A program made the translations under genes and the position numbers. Shown here piece after piece: positions 31,022 through 33,584 of a stretch of 33,584 bases of DNA (position 1 is its first letter; every line of letters starts with the position of its first letter). Source of the stretch: an uncultured Veillonellaceae bacterium (GTDB taxonomy: Bacteria; Bacillota; Negativicutes; Selenomonadales; Selenomonadaceae). The stretch spans positions 1-33,584 of the forward strand of contig ONCF01000021.1 of the NCBI GenBank assembly GCA_900316275.1. The letters are read 5' to 3'. The notes under the pieces are model-generated. The model saw only the letters and a list, made by a program, of their open reading frames with translations, was not told the DNA's origin and did no database searches.

Positions 31022-33316
31022 TTGAGCACGCAAAGCATGATAAAGACAGTAGTGAAACGCTCCGGCCATACGGTGGCCTATAACCGCGAGAAAATCCGCA
31101 ACGCCATCGCGGCCGCCAACGCGGATGCTGGCAGCAAGATGAGCGAGCGCGATATCGATGCCGTGACGCAGCAGGTCGAGTGGGACCTCGAGGGCCATGA
31201 CAACGCGGGCGTGGAGGAAATCCAGGACCTCGTCGAGCAGGAGCTCATGAAATACGACTGTTACGACGTGGCCAAGAAATACATCACGTACCGGCAGAAG
31301 CACGCCGAGCGCCGCCAGGCTCAGAAGCACCTCATGCAGACGTATCAGGATATCTTCTTTGCCGATGCGGCCGATGTTGATCTCAAGCGCGACAACGCGA
31401 ACATCAACACGGACGCACCGATGGGCATCATGCTCAAGCTCGGCGCCGAGGGCGCGAAGCACTTCGTTGACAACTACGTGCTCGACGAGGAGTCGGCGGC
31501 TGCGGATAAAGAGAACTACATTCACATTCACGACAAGGATTTCTCGCTGATTACGTTTAACTGCTGCCAGATTGACCTGCTGAAGCTGTTCCACGGCGGC
31601 TTCTCCACGGGCCACGGTTTCCTGCGCGAGCCGAACAGCATCCGCGCTTACGCGAGCCTGGCCTGCATTGCCATCCAGTCCAACCAGAACGACATGTTCG
31701 GTGGGCAGAGCATCAACGCGTTCGATTTCGCCATGGCGGAGGGCGTGCGCAAGTCATTCCACAAGGCCGTGGTCGACGAGGCTCTGAAGGCTGTGCTCTA
31801 TCACTGTGGCCTGCAGGCCGTGACGGATGTCAAGGCCTTTAAAAAGCAGTTCCTCGCGGCGCTGGCGACGGAGCAGTGCCACTACACGGAGAGCCCGGAG
31901 GATACGGACCGTGAACAGGGCATCGCGGCCATCCTGCAGGCACTCACGGCCGTGCTGCCGGACGCCGGCTTTACGCAGGGCGACGCCCAGAACGTCTACC
32001 TGCTGGCCTGCGCCGATGTGGAGGAGGAGACGCACCAGGCCATGGAGGCACTCATTCACAATTTCAACACGCTGCACAGCCGCGCGGGCGCGCAGGTGCC
32101 GTTTTCCTCCATTAACTACGGCATGGACACGACGCCCGAGGGCCGTCTCGCGACGAAAGAGGTCATGCGCGCCATCTGGGCGGGCCTCGGCAACGGCGAG
32201 ACGCCGATTTTCCCGATTTCCGTGTTCCAGCTGAAGGCGGGCGTGAACTACAATCCCGGCGACCCGAACTACGACCTGTTCCAGCAGGCCTGCAAGACGA
32301 GCGCCAAGCGCCTGTTCCCGAACTTCGTGAACCTCGACGCGCCGTACAATCTGCAGTACTACAAGCCGGGCAACTACAACACGTACACGGCGACGATGGG
32401 GTGCCGCACGCGCGTGGCCAGCAACGTCAACGGCCCGGAGGAGTATGGCAGCCGTGGCAACTTCGCCTTTACGACCATCAATCTGCCGAAGCTGGCCATT
32501 GAGGCTACGCTCTACGGTAAGGACGACCACGACAAGGTCATGACCAGGTTCTGGGAGCTCTTTGACCACTATATCAACCTGAGCCGCCACTACCTCGAGC
32601 AGCGCTATGACATCATCGCGCACAAAAAGGTCAAGAATTTCCCGTTTTGCATGGGGCAGGGCGTCTGGATGGACAGTGAAAAGCTCGGCCCCGAGGATGA
32701 AATCGCGCCCGTGCTCAAGCATTGCTCTATCTCCATCGGTTTCTGCGGCCTCGCGGAGTGCCTCGTGGAGCTCACGGGCCAGCATCATGGCCAGTCAGCT
32801 GCCGCGCAGAAGCTGGGCCTGGAAATCGTCGGTCATCTGCGTAAAACGACGGACCGCTTCACCGCGGAGACGCATATGAACTGGTCGACGTTCGGCACGC
32901 CGGCCGAGAGCACGGCGGGCCAGTTCCAGCGCGCGAACCGCAAGCAGTATGGCATCATCAAGGGCGTGACGGACCGTCCGTACATGACGAATTCCAGCCA
33001 TGTGCCGGTCTACTACCCCATCAAGGCCATCGACAAAATCCGCATTGAGGCGCCGTATCACGCGCTGGAGAATGCGGGGCACATCGCCTACATCGAGATG
33101 GACGGTGACCCGACGCAGAACGTCAAGGCGTTTGAGACGGTCGTGCGCGCCATGCACGATGCGAACATGGGCTATTTCTCCATCAACCACCCCGTCGACC
33201 GCGACCCCGTCTGCGGCTACACGGGCCTCATCGCGAACGAGTGCCCGCACTGCCACCGTCAGGAGGTAGAGAAGGGCACGTTCATCGTGCCGCGCATGTG
33301 TGGCTGCGATAACTGA
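31022..33316 (+). CDS. nrdD: Anaerobic (class III) ribonucleoside-triphosphate reductase
   Basis: Makes dNTPs without oxygen using a glycyl radical. Residues about 6-95 are an ATP-cone (VVKRSGHTVAYNREKIRNAI). The catalytic finger-loop cysteine is in TMGCRTRV, and NFVNLDAPYN and ESTAGQFQRANRKQYG are family blocks. The start is uncertain: TTG 31022 directly abuts the second NrdR-like box and ATG 31037 is possible; neither has a good Shine-Dalgarno (GAGGTG is 17 bases before the TTG). The C-terminus is odd: it has VCGYTG and CPHC but ends PRMCGCDN, lacking the usual RRVCGYL-type radical loop and about 25-30 following residues. nrdG does not follow. Confidence 0.92.
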   Translation: MSTQSMIKTVVKRSGHTVAYNREKIRNAIAAANADAGSKMSERDIDAVTQQVEWDLEGHDNAGVEEIQDLVEQELMKYDCYDVAKKYITYRQKHAERRQAQKHLMQTYQDIFFADAADVDLKRDNANINTDAPMGIMLKLGAEGAKHFVDNYVLDEESAAADKENYIHIHDKDFSLITFNCCQIDLLKLFHGGFSTGHGFLREPNSIRAYASLACIAIQSNQNDMFGGQSINAFDFAMAEGVRKSFHKAVVDEALKAVLYHCGLQAVTDVKAFKKQFLAALATEQCHYTESPEDTDREQGIAAILQALTAVLPDAGFTQGDAQNVYLLACADVEEETHQAMEALIHNFNTLHSRAGAQVPFSSINYGMDTTPEGRLATKEVMRAIWAGLGNGETPIFPISVFQLKAGVNYNPGDPNYDLFQQACKTSAKRLFPNFVNLDAPYNLQYYKPGNYNTYTATMGCRTRVASNVNGPEEYGSRGNFAFTTINLPKLAIEATLYGKDDHDKVMTRFWELFDHYINLSRHYLEQRYDIIAHKKVKNFPFCMGQGVWMDSEKLGPEDEIAPVLKHCSISIGFCGLAECLVELTGQHHGQSAAAQKLGLEIVGHLRKTTDRFTAETHMNWSTFGTPAESTAGQFQRANRKQYGIIKGVTDRPYMTNSSHVPVYYPIKAIDKIRIEAPYHALENAGHIAYIEMDGDPTQNVKAFETVVRAMHDANMGYFSINHPVDRDPVCGYTGLIANECPHCHRQEVEKGTFIVPRMCGCDN

Positions 33317-33390
33317 GTCTGGTTCGCTTTTTAAGCAGGAAAATGCTGCCCTTGGCGCGAAACATACAAATATATAGCGATATACGAAAA

Positions 33391-33424
33391 GTGACCGCCG
33401 TAAGCAAATGCTGACGGCGGTCAC
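33391..33424. terminator. Hairpin between nrdD and the VOC gene
   Basis: An 11-bp perfect stem GTGACCGCCGT with its complement, extended by AGCA/TGCT in the loop. The minus side has TTTT, the plus side none. It ends 4 bases before the AAGGAGG of the next gene, so it may act in that gene's leader. Confidence 0.55.
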
Positions 33425-33442
33425 GTCAAGGAGGCAACGTGC

Positions 33443-33584
33443 ATGAAAGCATATGTAGAACACGTGGGCGTCACCGTCCGCGATATCGAGTGGGATGTGA
33501 AATTCTTCCGCGACGTGCTGGGCATGGAGATCACGCGCACGCGCGAGGATAATGAGGGCAACTGGCAGATGGTCTGGCTGAAAG
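33443..33584 (+). CDS. VOC (glyoxalase/bleomycin resistance) family protein, 5' part only
   Basis: 47 codons before the window ends. MKAYVEHVGVTVRDIEWDVK followed by FFRDVLGMEITR is the first beta-alpha-beta half of a VOC module, with the metal-position His in EHVGV. AAGGAGG lies 7 bases before ATG 33443. Substrate cannot be told; VOC proteins include lyases, dioxygenases and sugar or lactoylglutathione enzymes. Confidence 0.85.
   Translation, partial: MKAYVEHVGVTVRDIEWDVKFFRDVLGMEITRTREDNEGNWQMVWLK

Noticed and set aside
33391-33424. AGCATTTGCT in the hairpin before the VOC gene (minus strand), identical to the core of the locus-1 repeat
   Set aside because: The word is nearly self-complementary and here only extends the tip of a perfect hairpin. 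There is no promoter, toxin ORF or flanking repeat, so it is probably coincidence.

Overview
The window is GC-rich chromosomal sequence from an anaerobic, outer-membrane-bearing Firmicute. The best fit is class Negativicutes, probably Selenomonadaceae (Selenomonas/Mitsuokella type). The case rests on four tandem SLH-domain porins of the OmpM type, which tether an outer membrane to peptidoglycan, alongside Firmicute-style genes (rapZ-yvcK-whiA, DUF951, an OhrR-like MarR regulator) and anaerobic enzymes (pentaheme NrfA, class III NrdD). The genus is inference. I see no tRNA, rRNA, CRISPR array, insertion sequence or prophage.

Layout. 1-4444: nrfA (nitrite ammonification), moaC on the minus strand, then rpiB-upp-ychF. 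4445-4760: a very small convergent locus that looks like a type I toxin-antitoxin module. 4761-5891: a nitrilase-family amidase and, divergently, a DUF951 protein. 5892-12743: a free-standing structured RNA followed by four ompM-like genes. Each ompM gene has its own promoter, structured leader and terminator, and all four leaders plus the free-standing RNA carry the same 12-nt apical loop. 12747-16811: alr, a low-GC two-gene cassette with a DUF4160 protein, a small membrane-anchored protein on the minus strand, and two tandem Cof-type HAD phosphatases separated by a REP-like double hairpin. 16935-21187: rapZ-yvcK-whiA and a PflX-type radical SAM protein. 21251-28046: branched-chain amino acid genes ilvD, ilvB (minus), ilvC (minus), ilvA, and ridA, whose product clears the reactive enamine/imine made by IlvA. 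28047-28352: a second candidate type I toxin-antitoxin locus. 28353-33584: a CptA/EptA-like phosphoethanolamine transferase (minus), an OhrR-like regulator, nrdD with tandem NrdR-like boxes, and the start of a VOC-family gene.

The most interesting content is in RNA-scale features. (a) Locus 1 (4445-4760) has the architecture of the pAD1 par (Fst/RNA II) system: a 29-residue hydrophobic peptide behind a near-perfect Shine-Dalgarno, a convergent short RNA with a strong promoter, a shared bidirectional terminator, and two direct repeats that let the RNA pair with the toxin ribosome-binding site and 5' end. (b) Locus 2 (28047-28346) has the same logic with unrelated sequence and a 21-residue peptide. 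(c) A conserved RNA hairpin lies in all four porin leaders and in a terminated stand-alone RNA just upstream of the array, with outer stems that differ in sequence but keep pairing. All three come from reading the sequence by eye; none was tested by folding software or database search.
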